A stretch of DNA of 64,000 nucleotides from an archaeon (lineage in GTDB: Archaea > Nanobdellota > Nanobdellia > Woesearchaeales > GW2011-AR9), in assembly GCA_018670085.1 (NCBI GenBank), contig JABHRS010000028.1, forward strand, positions 1 through 64,000, in the 5' to 3' direction. The position numbers and the translations under genes are program-made. The notes beneath the pieces are model-generated. The model made no database searches. It worked only from the letters and a program-made list of their open reading frames with translations, and was not told the origin of the DNA. Of this stretch, positions 46,001-55,700 are shown piece by piece. Numbering within the stretch: position 1 is the first letter of the stretch; every line of letters starts with the position of its first letter.

Positions 46001-46549
46001 GGTTAGTTCGGAAAGTGCTTTTTTCTTCTTTTCCTCATAATGAGAAACATCACTGATTTGTTCAATTATTTGTCTTCGCTCTTTACCTGGCATATCAACG
46101 AATCTGGTGATATCACCTTGCAAAATAATATTGTAACCATCTGGATTGATATGAGCTCCCGCTAACAAATCAATAATTTGAGTTCTGGTTCCTTTCTTAT
46201 CATTTACTCTGTAAATACTAGACCCAGTTTTGGTAATTGTTCTGTTGATTACAACTTTTTTAGGGTAACCTGCAAACTCACCTTTGCTGTTATCAAACTC
46301 AATTTCAACTGATCCTTTTTTAGAAGGTGTTTTAGATTTACCACCATTAAAAATCAAATTAGCAGCTTTTTCTGCACGCATGGATTTTGCAGAGAGTCTT
46401 CCAAGTACGAAACAAAGGGCGTCACCGACGTTACTTTTTCCTGAACCATTAGGTCCTAGAATACAGTTATACTCCTCACCAAACAAAATATCAGTTTTAT
46501 TTGCAAAACTCTTGAAGCCATGCATAGTCATACGTACAATTTTCGTCAT
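43058..46549 (-). CDS. smc: Chromosome segregation ATPase SMC
   Basis: 1163 residues, standard for SMC. N-terminal Walker A GPNGSGKSN (32-40), long coiled coils, a central hinge (about 510-650, with GVFGTVAQLGQV and the glycine-rich GSGVMSGGSR), and the C-terminal ABC signature LKSLSGGEKTLTAL followed by Walker B FYILDEIDAALD. It acts as a dimer organising and segregating the chromosome; no ScpA/ScpB is visible next to it. A GAGAGGG ribosome site precedes the ATG, and a divergent Bro-N gene starts about 190 nt upstream. Confidence 0.95.
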   Translation of the reverse strand: MTKIVRMTMHGFKSFANKTDILFGEEYNCILGPNGSGKSNVGDALCFVLGRLSAKSMRAEKAANLIFNGGKSKTPSKKGSVEIEFDNSKGEFAGYPKKVVINRTITKTGSSIYRVNDKKGTRTQIIDLLAGAHINPDGYNIILQGDITRFVDMPGKERRQIIEQISDVSHYEEKKKKALSELTKAEEKINSAEIILKERKAYLRELKKDRDQALKFKELKGKVDSYRASYLKKKIDVRREENKVYLEKITGYELKVAQFQKSIDEFRAVIEEKRGQISEINKEIEEKGEKEQVAVHKEIEDLKTSLIRKETRSKTLQDEIHKITLRKKQFEHEQKELTSKMTEFSDREGQITKQIHSKQREFAMLEEKMEQFRGKHKLGDVAKATEDLTSLETSIEAQEQVVREKRTAQQELLREKDRLEFRIQTIDEQVSKVKELQLEHKGEIVKLKQKKQDFKSATLKLNKVLEQESSYVSQISHARRKLIQLQEEHAKLSARVNSIQANAAASHAVKSILDNQRQFKGVFGTVAQLGQVKKKYSVALETAAGGKTQQIIVDDDSVAQKCIEYLKTSRLGRASFIPLNKVRSVTLGPEEKRFLKLPGVIDFAINLISFDSTYKKAFAYVFHRTLVVENLSAARKVGIGKIPMVTLDGDMAAGSGVMSGGSRNTRKGASFAEKDSMEELNAAEAEIADQQSIISKLEGDRAGGEEQITELRRLKGELEGEIVAQEKKLHLDSGDLDASSELKKELKIELQEVDTKLRVMQKEIMILNRALATIKGEKQGLRSQMMKSNDPRVQAQLSSFDETRQQIREDIVRLESEKKSLTGQATGLVGAEQEKILEIIKQHDKELSEFTTEVNTLTGQVKEEKVVLAEKETASKAFYAQYKELFAKRENLSGEIRTSEGKIDNAREKSRTSERELNMLSLKNAEVRAKLSVLEDEFEQYENVELEMDKSEKELYAEISKFEAMLSQMSAVNMKALEIYERVEEEFNKLVAKKDSLNEEKTQILTLMNEIEVKKKERFMKTFTEVDKHFRQIFTRLFKKGDAYLKLENPDNPFDDGMSIKVKITGKRHMDLKSLSGGEKTLTALAFIFAVQEHQPATFYILDEIDAALDKHNSDRLAKLIGLYSDRAQYIVISHNDAVISEASKLYGVSMADGVSKVTSLNI

Positions 46550-46711
46550 AGAATGTTCACCCTCTCAAGGTTTAAGACCGGCTTTTTACTTTAAAAAGCT
46601 TGCGTTTTTGAGCTATTTATTTGAGAGGTTTGAAAGTATTTATTTGAAAAGTTACTTTAGAAAATTCTTGGCTTTCTTTGCCACTTACCCACTGGACAAA
46701 TATACAGATTG

Positions 46712-46719
46712 TTTATATA
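46712..46719 (+). promoter_or_regulatory. TATA box of the Bro-N gene
   Basis: TTTATATA lies 30 nt before the ATG at 46742, with no ribosome site in between, consistent with a leaderless transcript. Confidence 0.55.
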
Positions 46720-46741
46720 ATCCTTTATCTACTAATGAGGC

Positions 46742-47581
46742 ATGAGTGATAGAGACAAACTAATTGTATTTCAAAATAAGAAAATTCGAAGGATTTGGCA
46801 TGAAGATGAGTGGTATTTTTCTGTAGTGGATGTTGTAGCTGTACTGACCGAAAGTAAAGATCCAAAAGATTATTGGTATAGGCTTAAAAAAAGAGAATTG
46901 GAGCATGGAGTTGAACTATCGACAAATTGTCGACAGTTCAGATTAGAAGCCCAAGATGGTAAACTGAGATTAACAAACTGCGCAAACACTAAATCTTTAT
47001 TCAGAATAATCCAATCAATCCCTTCTAAAAAAGCTGAACCGTTTAAGCTCTGGCTGGCACAAATTGGGTATGAAAGAATTCAAGAAATTGAAAACCCAGA
47101 GCTTGGGCAGGATAGAATCAAAGAATATTATGAACTAAAAGGTTACCCAAAGGAGTGGATTGATAAAAGGTTACGAGGGATTGCAATTCGTCAAGAATTA
47201 ACTGACCAATGGAAGAATAGAAATGTTGTAACGCAAAAAGAATTCACAATACTAACTAATGAAATCTCTAAAGCAACATTTGGCAAAAATGTTGGAGAGT
47301 ATAAAGAGTTTAAAAAGTTGCAACATAATAATCAAAATCTTAGAGACCATATGACAGATTTAGAACTGATTTTTACAATGCTTGGTGAAGCTTCAACCAC
47401 CGCTATAACTAAAGAAGAAGATTCTGTGGGTTTTGATGAATGCAAAAATTCAGCAAACAAAGGAGGAAATATTGCTAAAAGAGCAAGAGAAGATTTAGAG
47501 AATAATTTAGGAAAGAGCATTGTTTCTGATCAAAATTTCTTGCCTAAACAAAAAGTTAAGAAGAAAATAGGAAATTGTTAA
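46742..47581 (+). CDS. Bro-N domain / DinD-like protein
   Basis: 279 residues. An N-terminal Bro-N domain (IRRIWHEDEWYFSVVDVVAVL, YWYRLKKRE, RFRLEAQDGKLRLT-type segment in the region 60-80) is typical of viral BRO proteins and phage antirepressors. The long C-terminal part, with NVGEYKEFKKL, LTNEISKATF and the KGGNIAKRAREDLE block, matches DinD, a DNA-damage-inducible protein. It probably binds DNA; its role in archaea is unknown. It is a solitary gene between smc and the transketolase genes, without other phage-like genes, so a domesticated viral gene is plausible. Confidence 0.8.
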   Translation: MSDRDKLIVFQNKKIRRIWHEDEWYFSVVDVVAVLTESKDPKDYWYRLKKRELEHGVELSTNCRQFRLEAQDGKLRLTNCANTKSLFRIIQSIPSKKAEPFKLWLAQIGYERIQEIENPELGQDRIKEYYELKGYPKEWIDKRLRGIAIRQELTDQWKNRNVVTQKEFTILTNEISKATFGKNVGEYKEFKKLQHNNQNLRDHMTDLELIFTMLGEASTTAITKEEDSVGFDECKNSANKGGNIAKRAREDLENNLGKSIVSDQNFLPKQKVKKKIGNC

Positions 47582-47593
47582 ATTGTTACAAAG

Positions 47594-48580
47594 TTATTTT
47601 CTACAAAATACCTTAGCTTTCTTGGCAATATTTTCCCCTGTAAAACCAAAGTGTTTCAAAAGTTCTTGTGGGTCTCCACTCTCACCATATTGATCATTCA
47701 TCCCGATTCTTAGAATTTTGGTTGGGTGAACTTCACTTAAAAATTCAGAGATTGCTCCACCTAAACCACCAGTAGTTTGGGCTTCTTCGATTGTGACAAT
47801 AAATTTGCATTTTTTAGCTGCCTTTAGAATTGTTGATTCATCAAGCGGCTTAATACTTGGGTTATCAATTACCATCGCATTAATGCCTTGGTCTTGAAGG
47901 ATTTTAGCGGCTCTTAATGCTTCGTAAGTTAGAGCACCCGTTGAAACTAAGGCAACTTGAGTTCCGTGTTTTAAGACATTAGCTTTTCCAATTTTAAAGG
48001 GTGTTTTGTTCGTTGTGAACTGAGGTGTGTTTGTTCTGCCAAAACGCATGTAAGCTGGACCTTTGAATTTGGCGATTGCTGAAGTTGCTTTTTTGGTTTG
48101 GTTGTAATCACTTGGATTGATAACTATCATATTTGGAAGACTACGCATAGTTGCAAGTTCTTCAAGCGCTTGATGAGTTGCACCATCAGGACCAACACTG
48201 ACTCCAGCATGCGCGCCGATAATTTTCACATTAGAATTATTGTAACAAATAGTAGTTCGGATTTGTTCCCAGCACCGACCTGGACAAAAAGCTGCGTAGG
48301 ATGAGACAAAGGGAATTTTACCAACAGCTGCTAGGCCAGCGCCAACTGTCACCAAATTTTGTTCAGCAACACCAATTTCAACGAATCTTTTTGGAAAAGA
48401 TTTTGCAAATCCATTCACTTTAGTTGAGTCGGTTAAGTCTGCGCAGCATACCCAAACATTTTTGTTACGTTTTCCAAGACTGACTAACTCGTCACCATAA
48501 CCTTGACGGTTGGCTTTATTTTCTTGATTGAATTTTAAGTGCATAGACTTGTTAAGTCCTTTAAGTTTGTTGAGGTTCAT
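47594..48580 (-). CDS. Transketolase, C-terminal subunit
   Basis: 328 residues covering the pyrimidine-binding and C-terminal domains of transketolase: VGVAEQNLVTVGAGLA-type block (IGVAEQNLV with the cofactor-activating Glu), the VGPDGATHQALEELA segment and a C-terminal domain with TIEEAQTTGGLGGAI. The ATG overlaps the stop of the N-terminal subunit gene by 4 nt (ATGA), so they are translated as a pair. With its partner it transfers two-carbon units between sugar phosphates; in archaea this supports pentose supply. Confidence 0.92.
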   Translation of the reverse strand: MNLNKLKGLNKSMHLKFNQENKANRQGYGDELVSLGKRNKNVWVCCADLTDSTKVNGFAKSFPKRFVEIGVAEQNLVTVGAGLAAVGKIPFVSSYAAFCPGRCWEQIRTTICYNNSNVKIIGAHAGVSVGPDGATHQALEELATMRSLPNMIVINPSDYNQTKKATSAIAKFKGPAYMRFGRTNTPQFTTNKTPFKIGKANVLKHGTQVALVSTGALTYEALRAAKILQDQGINAMVIDNPSIKPLDESTILKAAKKCKFIVTIEEAQTTGGLGGAISEFLSEVHPTKILRIGMNDQYGESGDPQELLKHFGFTGENIAKKAKVFCRK

Positions 48581-49515
48581 TTTTTAGACCTCTTAATTTT
48601 TTTATGAATTGGATGCAATTTTTGGTGTGCAAGATACCAGTTCCCACGCTCTTTTGATTCGCTATGATGAATTTCGTTCAATGCTTTAGTTGCTTCCTCA
48701 GGGTTCGGTGGTTTTCCATGCCAATGGTAATCTCCTTCCATAAATGAGACGCCTTTGCCTGGAATTGTCTTTGCGATAATCATCAGAGGTTTATGCTTGT
48801 TGGATCTTGCTGCCTTTAATGTTTTGAGGATTACTGGCATGTCGTTACCATTGATTTCAACTACATTCCAATTGAAAGCTAAGTATTTCTTTTTGAGTGA
48901 GTCTAGTGGCATCACATCTTCAGTGTTACCATCAATTTGGATATAATTACGGTCGGTGATTGCAATAATGTTGCTGAGTTTTTCTTTAGCTGCAAACATC
49001 ACAGCCTCCCAATGATTACCTTCGTTTTGTTCACCATCACCCAAAGAAACCCAAACTTTTTGTGGTGTTTTTTCACGTTTGAAAACTAGCGCCATTCCAG
49101 CTGCTTGGGACAGTCCAGAACCTAGTGGTCCACTAGTTGTTTCAAGACCTGGAAGTGCTTGTCTGTGTGGGTGACCTTGGAGTCTGCTGCCAAGTTTTCT
49201 TAGAGTGAGAAGTTCTTTTTTTGGAAAGTATCCACAGTTTGCCATAGTTGCGTATAGTACTGGGCAGATGTGTCCATTGCTTAAGATGAACCTGTCTCTG
49301 TTTTTGTCGTTTGGTTTTTTGGGATTATGTTTTAGAACATTGAAGTATAAAGCTGTGAAAATGTCTGCCATCCCAAGTGGTCCTGCACTGTGACCGGACT
49401 TTGCTTCCTTTAAACTGGTTATAATATCTTCACGGATGATGTTGGCTTGCAGTTTTAATTGTTTGATACTGGTTAATTTTTTGAAAGAAGTGTTTGATGA
49501 ACTTTTGGCTACCAT
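48577..49515 (-). CDS. Transketolase, N-terminal (TPP-binding) subunit
   Basis: 312 residues. Thiamine-diphosphate-binding motif GDGEQNEGNHWEA through DRNYIQIDG, plus the conserved HSAGPLGMADI, LSNGHICPVLYA and GPLGSGLSQAAGMAL segments. The split into N and C genes is common in archaea. The N-terminal 30 residues are extra and basic. It is the first gene of the pair; the upstream gene at 49544 is on the same strand but separated by 28 nt. Confidence 0.92.
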   Translation of the reverse strand: MVAKSSSNTSFKKLTSIKQLKLQANIIREDIITSLKEAKSGHSAGPLGMADIFTALYFNVLKHNPKKPNDKNRDRFILSNGHICPVLYATMANCGYFPKKELLTLRKLGSRLQGHPHRQALPGLETTSGPLGSGLSQAAGMALVFKREKTPQKVWVSLGDGEQNEGNHWEAVMFAAKEKLSNIIAITDRNYIQIDGNTEDVMPLDSLKKKYLAFNWNVVEINGNDMPVILKTLKAARSNKHKPLMIIAKTIPGKGVSFMEGDYHWHGKPPNPEEATKALNEIHHSESKERGNWYLAHQKLHPIHKKIKRSKK

Positions 49516-49543
49516 CCAGGATAAAAGAAGTTATTTGGCTTTA

Positions 49544-50407
49544 TTAGTGTTTGGTTTTGTGTGATTCGATTTGTTGGGTGAAGTATAGACGTGACCAGGA
49601 GATGAAGAAAAGATAGATCAGAATTTGAATAATGTACATGATTATTAATTTTGTTGGAAATAACTTAATTAATATTTGTAAGATGATAATTAAACTAAGC
49701 ACTAAAATTGCCCACTGTGAAAGTATGTCTGAAAAATTATTTTTAATGGTTTTAATCCACAAAGAAAATCCAGAACCTACGCTAAACCAAACAGAATTGT
49801 TCTTTGTCCAAAAACTTTTGATTGAGAAAAATAATTGTAAAAAAACTACAAACCACAAAAGACCAGCTGACTGAGACACTATTTTTGCAGCAAATGGATA
49901 ATCTCCAAAAAAGTATACTAATTTCACAAATATATCTTGGATTAAAATTAAAGGAACTACAGCCAATAAGGAGAAAAAAAGGAGAGTGATGGCAAGTCCA
50001 ATAAAAGAAAATAACTTCTTCCACCCACCATTTCTAAAATTGAATGAATAGTCATTTTGATTTATTGTCGCCCAAATTTTCTTTCTTGTGAATGAAAAAC
50101 TAGCAAGAGCAGCAAGAGAAATACTAACAAGACCTACAGTGAAAAATACCATCACATTACGAATATACAAAAACAAGGAATCTAATTCATCAACTGATAA
50201 TTCTTGGAGTAAACTCTCAAAATTTGTTCCGGCCAGACCAATATACTCAGATGAGAGAATAGTAATGACTGAAGAAAAAGCAAAAAATAGTAAAAACACA
50301 ATGGTGAAAAATGCAAGATCCCAAAGGACTGATTTTAAGATTAGTTTTGGATTCCTAACAGATTCCTTACATCTTGATTTGATCACATGAAAATTATTAA
50401 AACCCAT
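49544..50407 (-). CDS. Polytopic membrane protein, last gene of surface operon
   Basis: 287 residues with about six hydrophobic segments (near 30-50, 85-105, 130-155, 170-190 and two at the C-terminus) separated by basic loops (SFTRKKIW, RNGGWKKL). No family recognised; the pattern resembles the DUF-type membrane proteins common in DPANN genomes. A TATAAAA-like box lies about 30 nt before the ATG, so it may also be expressed on its own. It follows the large secreted proteins on the same strand and could help anchor or export them (inference). Confidence 0.6.
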   Translation of the reverse strand: MGFNNFHVIKSRCKESVRNPKLILKSVLWDLAFFTIVFLLFFAFSSVITILSSEYIGLAGTNFESLLQELSVDELDSLFLYIRNVMVFFTVGLVSISLAALASFSFTRKKIWATINQNDYSFNFRNGGWKKLFSFIGLAITLLFFSLLAVVPLILIQDIFVKLVYFFGDYPFAAKIVSQSAGLLWFVVFLQLFFSIKSFWTKNNSVWFSVGSGFSLWIKTIKNNFSDILSQWAILVLSLIIILQILIKLFPTKLIIMYIIQILIYLFFISWSRLYFTQQIESHKTKH

Positions 50408-50454
50408 ATTAATGCCTAGTTATTTTTGTTTTTATATTTTATCAATCTCAAGTT

Positions 50455-52797
50455 CTACCAATCAGTGTTAAATGAGACGTCACTTGTAGTAGTGCTCTGC
50501 TCAGAATCTGATGAAGCGTCATAAGACCCAGTTGTTCCAATGCTGTTCATGGAGACAGTTGTTTGCTGTGAATAAACTATCTTGTTACACACATCATCAA
50601 TTGGGATTCCTGGTTTGAATCCAAAACCAGCAGAACCGCCAGTAGTGTAGATATCAGTATCTCCACTCCAATCAACACAGACTTTAGAACCTTCATAATT
50701 ATTATTACTCCACCAAGTAATAACCTGACCATCTTTATCACCATTGATTAATTTTAATGGATGACTATCTCCAGTTTCTCCAATGTATAACCGGTTTCCA
50801 GCTGCTACAATATTGTATTCTACTGCAAATCCATCTTCATTACTATTTGGAGTCGCTGCTTCATCAGCTGGTGCTTGAACTCCCCAACTGATCTTATAAA
50901 AATATCCTTCAGCTTGTTCTTCAGTTTCTTCATTATAACATAAACCATTATCTGCACAGAACAAACCCACTGGACAGATATATTCTTCTTCAACACTTTC
51001 ATCTGTATTTCTAACACAAAGAAGTGCATCTGAATAAGTCATCTCAGCGAAAATGTTTGCAACAGTTTGAATGTTTCCAGCAGAGTTTTCAATGATTGCA
51101 ACACCATCTGCTTGTAGATCTAAAGACCTTTCAAAAGTTGTTGCATAACAAATGTTGGAAACCCAGGCATCTTGGTTTAAAACGTTTCTAGACCACCATG
51201 CGTCAACATTTCTGACCCATTGTTCATTATCAGTTGCTTTGAAAAATAAATTAGAGAGTCCAGTAAATTTACCAATAGCCCCATTCTCTAAAACGCCTAA
51301 GGAGTTAGTTTTAATGTTATCCCAGGATTCTTGTTGACGATGTTTTTTTTGTGCTAAAGCTAAATCTTCGAATCCTTTTTTATGTTTTGAATCCTCTGGG
51401 TCAACTTCACCTATATCAGCAGCTGTGATCTCGCCTGCACCTTTTGATCTTAAAGTAGCTGCAGTAACAGTACCATAATGAGTTTCTGTTTTTCCATCCT
51501 CGCCCTCTGCCTCAACAACAATATAAATTGGTGCAGATTCATCTATCTCTTCTTGTGGTCCAGTTGGAACACTTGATTGAATTGCAACAGGACTACCAAA
51601 CTCATCGTTATAAGTTCTTTCTGCAGAATAAGAAACTACTTCTGTTTCTTTGTCAGTTGATGAAGTATAAGTTGTGTCAAACTCCGCCTTTCCAACTGAA
51701 CCTGAGTCTGAAGTTATGCGGTACGTACCATCTTTTTCAAGATCATAATTTTGAGTAAGTGAACTTTCTTTGTTCCCTTTATCGTCAAAAATAACATCAT
51801 AAATCATGATCTCTTCACTACCAATTGATTTTTTTATTGACAAAGTTTCACTTGAGTCTGTTATGAGAATAGTAGTTTCACCATCAACGATCCTGATGCT
51901 TCCATCAGTTGTTATTGCTTCACCTGAAACAGAAGTACCATCTTCTAAAGCAACAGTAGTGATCCCTGCTGCAGTGGTTTGAACAGTTGTTCCATCATTA
52001 TACTCACGCTCATTTGTAGTCTCCTTACTTGGAGTAGTGTGAGTTATTTCAGTATAAGTTGTTTTATGATCTATTTTTATTGTACCTTTTTTATCCTTAT
52101 CATCATAATATGTCAGTTCTCCATCTGCTGTTGATTCAACACCGAGAGTAAACTTATCTTTGAAACCTTCATATTCAGAGCGAGTCAATTCAGTTTCACC
52201 AACATAAACTGTTCCTTCAGAACCATCGTCAGGATTTACCAGGATTGCAATTTCAGTTTTATCTTCTGATCCAAGTAATGTTAATCCATCAACATCTTTT
52301 GTTTTTACACCAGAAGGGAGAGTAGCAACTGGATCATCATCATATAGACCACCTGGACTAGGTACATATATGTCACCATTATGAATATTAAATTGCCCAT
52401 TCTTAGTATAAGATCCACCTTCTGAATCAGTAAAATATCCACCATCATAAGTTAAACCACCATGATAACCCTTGTCAGTATCTTTAGTTATTTTATTTTC
52501 TTTGTCATCATAAAAAACAACTTTACTACCACTAACATCCCAACAATCTTTATTGTCACCATCACATTTATCAACATCGAAAAAAACATCTGAATGTTCT
52601 GTTAAATATGGTTCAGAGATTAACTGGCCACTAAACAAAGTTACCATCCCACTAGTGGAAGAAGCATCTCCTGAAGACCCTTCCTTTGGTGCACTTGGAG
52701 GAGCACCAGCTAGAACTATGCTCGACGCTAACATCAAACAAACTACAGCAATTAAAATTTTGAGGATTATGTTTTGTTTTACCATTTTATTTTTCAT
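50455..52797 (-). CDS. Large secreted beta-rich protein
   Basis: 780 residues with a signal peptide (hydrophobic ILKILIAVVCLMLASSIVLA). The first half is Asp/Gly/Thr/Ser-rich and strand-like, with irregular YDDK / TYDGG repeats; the second contains a helical stretch (KHKKGFEDLALAQKKHRQQE) and a small Cys motif CPVGLFCADNGLC. No catalytic motif seen. The ATG begins 1 nt after the stop of the 1130-residue gene, so they are translationally linked. Extracellular structural or adhesive role inferred. Confidence 0.7.
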   Translation of the reverse strand: MKNKMVKQNIILKILIAVVCLMLASSIVLAGAPPSAPKEGSSGDASSTSGMVTLFSGQLISEPYLTEHSDVFFDVDKCDGDNKDCWDVSGSKVVFYDDKENKITKDTDKGYHGGLTYDGGYFTDSEGGSYTKNGQFNIHNGDIYVPSPGGLYDDDPVATLPSGVKTKDVDGLTLLGSEDKTEIAILVNPDDGSEGTVYVGETELTRSEYEGFKDKFTLGVESTADGELTYYDDKDKKGTIKIDHKTTYTEITHTTPSKETTNEREYNDGTTVQTTAAGITTVALEDGTSVSGEAITTDGSIRIVDGETTILITDSSETLSIKKSIGSEEIMIYDVIFDDKGNKESSLTQNYDLEKDGTYRITSDSGSVGKAEFDTTYTSSTDKETEVVSYSAERTYNDEFGSPVAIQSSVPTGPQEEIDESAPIYIVVEAEGEDGKTETHYGTVTAATLRSKGAGEITAADIGEVDPEDSKHKKGFEDLALAQKKHRQQESWDNIKTNSLGVLENGAIGKFTGLSNLFFKATDNEQWVRNVDAWWSRNVLNQDAWVSNICYATTFERSLDLQADGVAIIENSAGNIQTVANIFAEMTYSDALLCVRNTDESVEEEYICPVGLFCADNGLCYNEETEEQAEGYFYKISWGVQAPADEAATPNSNEDGFAVEYNIVAAGNRLYIGETGDSHPLKLINGDKDGQVITWWSNNNYEGSKVCVDWSGDTDIYTTGGSAGFGFKPGIPIDDVCNKIVYSQQTTVSMNSIGTTGSYDASSDSEQSTTTSDVSFNTDW

Positions 52798-52798
52798 T

Positions 52799-55700
52799 TT
52801 ACAAATCAGTTGATTTTACAGATTTTGCTCCGCCATTTTTCTTGGCAGCCTTAGCTTCTTCCTTAACGCCATCAATTACTTCTTTAACTGCAGGTTCACT
52901 ACAAACATTATACTGAACTGAAGGATAACTTACAATTACACCGTAAATATTACCAATGGTTTCAGTAATTCTAAAGAACCACCCAACAATGGAACACCAA
53001 GTTTTCTGTTTTCCGCCTTCAGGTACTGCGCAGAACCCTGCACCACAAGCAAGTTCAGCTACGGAGAAGATCACTCCAATTGGATCCTTTAATAGAGTGA
53101 TAATGAACTCCATCACAAACTGAGCAACATCAATTGGAAATAATTGCATCACTTCACCTAAGATGTGTTTACAATACATATAACTTTTAGTTTTGGAACA
53201 AACATCAACTGTGGTAATTCCTTCTTTCACACCTTCGTTTAAACATTTGATATAGGTACACTCAATTTGAGCATACTTGTCTAAGTTGTAGGCAATTCCA
53301 GGAATACATAATCCGATGGTTGATACTATGATGTTGTCATATAAACTTGAGGCATCACGATTCAAGAATTGAACATTGTCAGGTAGCATCTCAGAGATGT
53401 ACCCGCCTTTTGCTATCTTCCAATATTTCAAAACTTGCAACTGAACATTACTATAAACTGCAAGCGCAGCATTTTTATGAACTTTTTTAGGGCTTGGATT
53501 ACAAGAGATTACTTCTAAAGCAGTTCCAAGTGGGTCTAGAATTCTGGACAAAGCAGCTTCACTACCAGTTTCCGCACCACAATAAGCGCTAGCATAAACA
53601 TCACCATATGGTTTTGCCTTCCGCGCTATATCCATTGCAGCATTTGTAATTCTAAAAATATTAATAATTCCAACAATTGCACTGTAAACTCTTGAAGCAT
53701 ATTGGAACCACTTAGTAACTTTGTTAATAGCTGAACCAACACTAACTATTTTGAAACCAACATTGTCAACAGCATCAAAAAGTAAAGCATCAACATTAGC
53801 ATCTATAGCACCATTTTGAGAAAAACCAAAAGGAACAGTGAGAGTGACTGTTTGACTTTCTGCAAAGTTCATAGCTGTATCACCAACAACTGAGTATACA
53901 TGCAAATTACATTCGTAGTCAAAATCAATAGTTTCAAAGCTATCAGATTCTAGTTTAGTTAAATCTACGATATCATTTGGATTAACTGGTTCAAATTCTA
54001 AAACTAAACTTAAAGATGGATCATTATTAGCTTCTAAAAAAACACCACCATACATTAATGACCTACTCAAAGTTGGAGCATCTTCATTTTCTTCAGATGG
54101 CACACATTCATCAAGTTCAATTAAGGCAGCTTTTGCACCAACATCATTCTTTAGACCAACACCAAAAAACATAGTAGTGTATGTTAGTTCAACTGTGTCC
54201 AGATCAATAAATTCTTGATCTGCAGAAATAGAACCTTGCTCCCAAAAGTCAGGCTGAGTTTCTTCATCTAAACCAAATAACTCAATTTCGAATTCACCAT
54301 CGAATAAATCAGTTGCAAGCGCATTTACTGGTTCATCAAAATCATCAGCTGACCAATCAGCAACATTACCTGCAGTATCAGTTACTAAAACTTGAAAATT
54401 AACTTCACCATCTGGTCCACTTTTAATTGAATCTACTCTGAACTCACATTCCCAATCAGTAGTTTCTTCATCTCGACTACAATCAGTTTCAGTGAATAAA
54501 ACCCAACCATCTAAGTCAGATGCCAAATAATTACCATCGTCATCAAAAGAACCATATTGATACTCATTCTCAGCATCCATTACAAGTTCATTCGCATCAA
54601 CATAAACAGTTAAACCAGAACTTTCGGTAACAGTTAACTCAATTAACAAATCATCATTACTTTGAAAATAATCTTTTTCTCCAATCGCAGAAAAACCATA
54701 AAATTCAATTCCAGTTACTTGCGGATCAACTCCGTCAACCACAACTGGTACTGAGATTAAATCACCATCATTTCCAACATTATCTTCTAAATCATGGATA
54801 TTAATTTCAGTAGTAGAAGTTGAACTAGTTGAACCGTCAACATCAACATCCCAATAACAAACATAATCAGCTGTACCAGAACTATCAATTAAACATTCAT
54901 TAGGATTATCATCAGAATCTCCACCGACACCAACTAAGTTTGCAACAACAGTATCAACATCAATACCTGCACCGTTATCATTAATGAAAGCATGAATAGT
55001 TGCGTCTTGTTTTGCTGCCACATAACTTAAACCATCAAAAGTAGATAATGTTCCAAAGTAGACAATATCAGGACCAGTTGAATCAGCAGTGAAGCTTGTA
55101 CTAACTGAAGAAGACTCTGCGTTACCTGCATCATCAGTTGCAGTAACAGTTGCTGAAATTGAAGAACCATCTGGGTTAACAGTTAAATCAGTCCAAGTAC
55201 ATTCGTGAAGACATTCGGTTTCAGCAGATAAACTACAAACTGCTTCTTTGTTTCCAAACTCAATAAAATCGGAACTTGCAGTAACAGTATCTAAATCAGT
55301 ACATTCAGTTACATTGATTAAAACATTACTTGTTTGACTGTAAGTACTTACATAACTACCAAAGTCTGCAATAAGTAAACTAGAAGCATCTACTGAAGGT
55401 GCGATAAAATCAGTATCAAATCTTTTTGATGCTGTAATCTCTTCATGACCTAAAAGATCAGTTGCTTTAATTTTAAAATATCTAGCACCTTCACCTTCTA
55501 AATCTACAGTAAAAATACCCGCGTTGCCAGCATCTTCACCATAATCAAAGCTACATTCTTCAAGTTCACCAATAGTGAAAGTTTCATAAACTTCACCAGT
55601 CTCAGCATCAACAACTTCAACTTGATCTAAACCAACACAAGAATTTGGTTCATCATCAACTTCAAAAGATAAATGTAAGTCACCATCTTCTTGATAAATT

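Noticed and set aside
46284-46745. Plus-strand open frame of 153 codons overlapping the smc start
   Set aside because: It is antisense to conserved SMC N-terminal coding sequence and runs through the Bro-N promoter.
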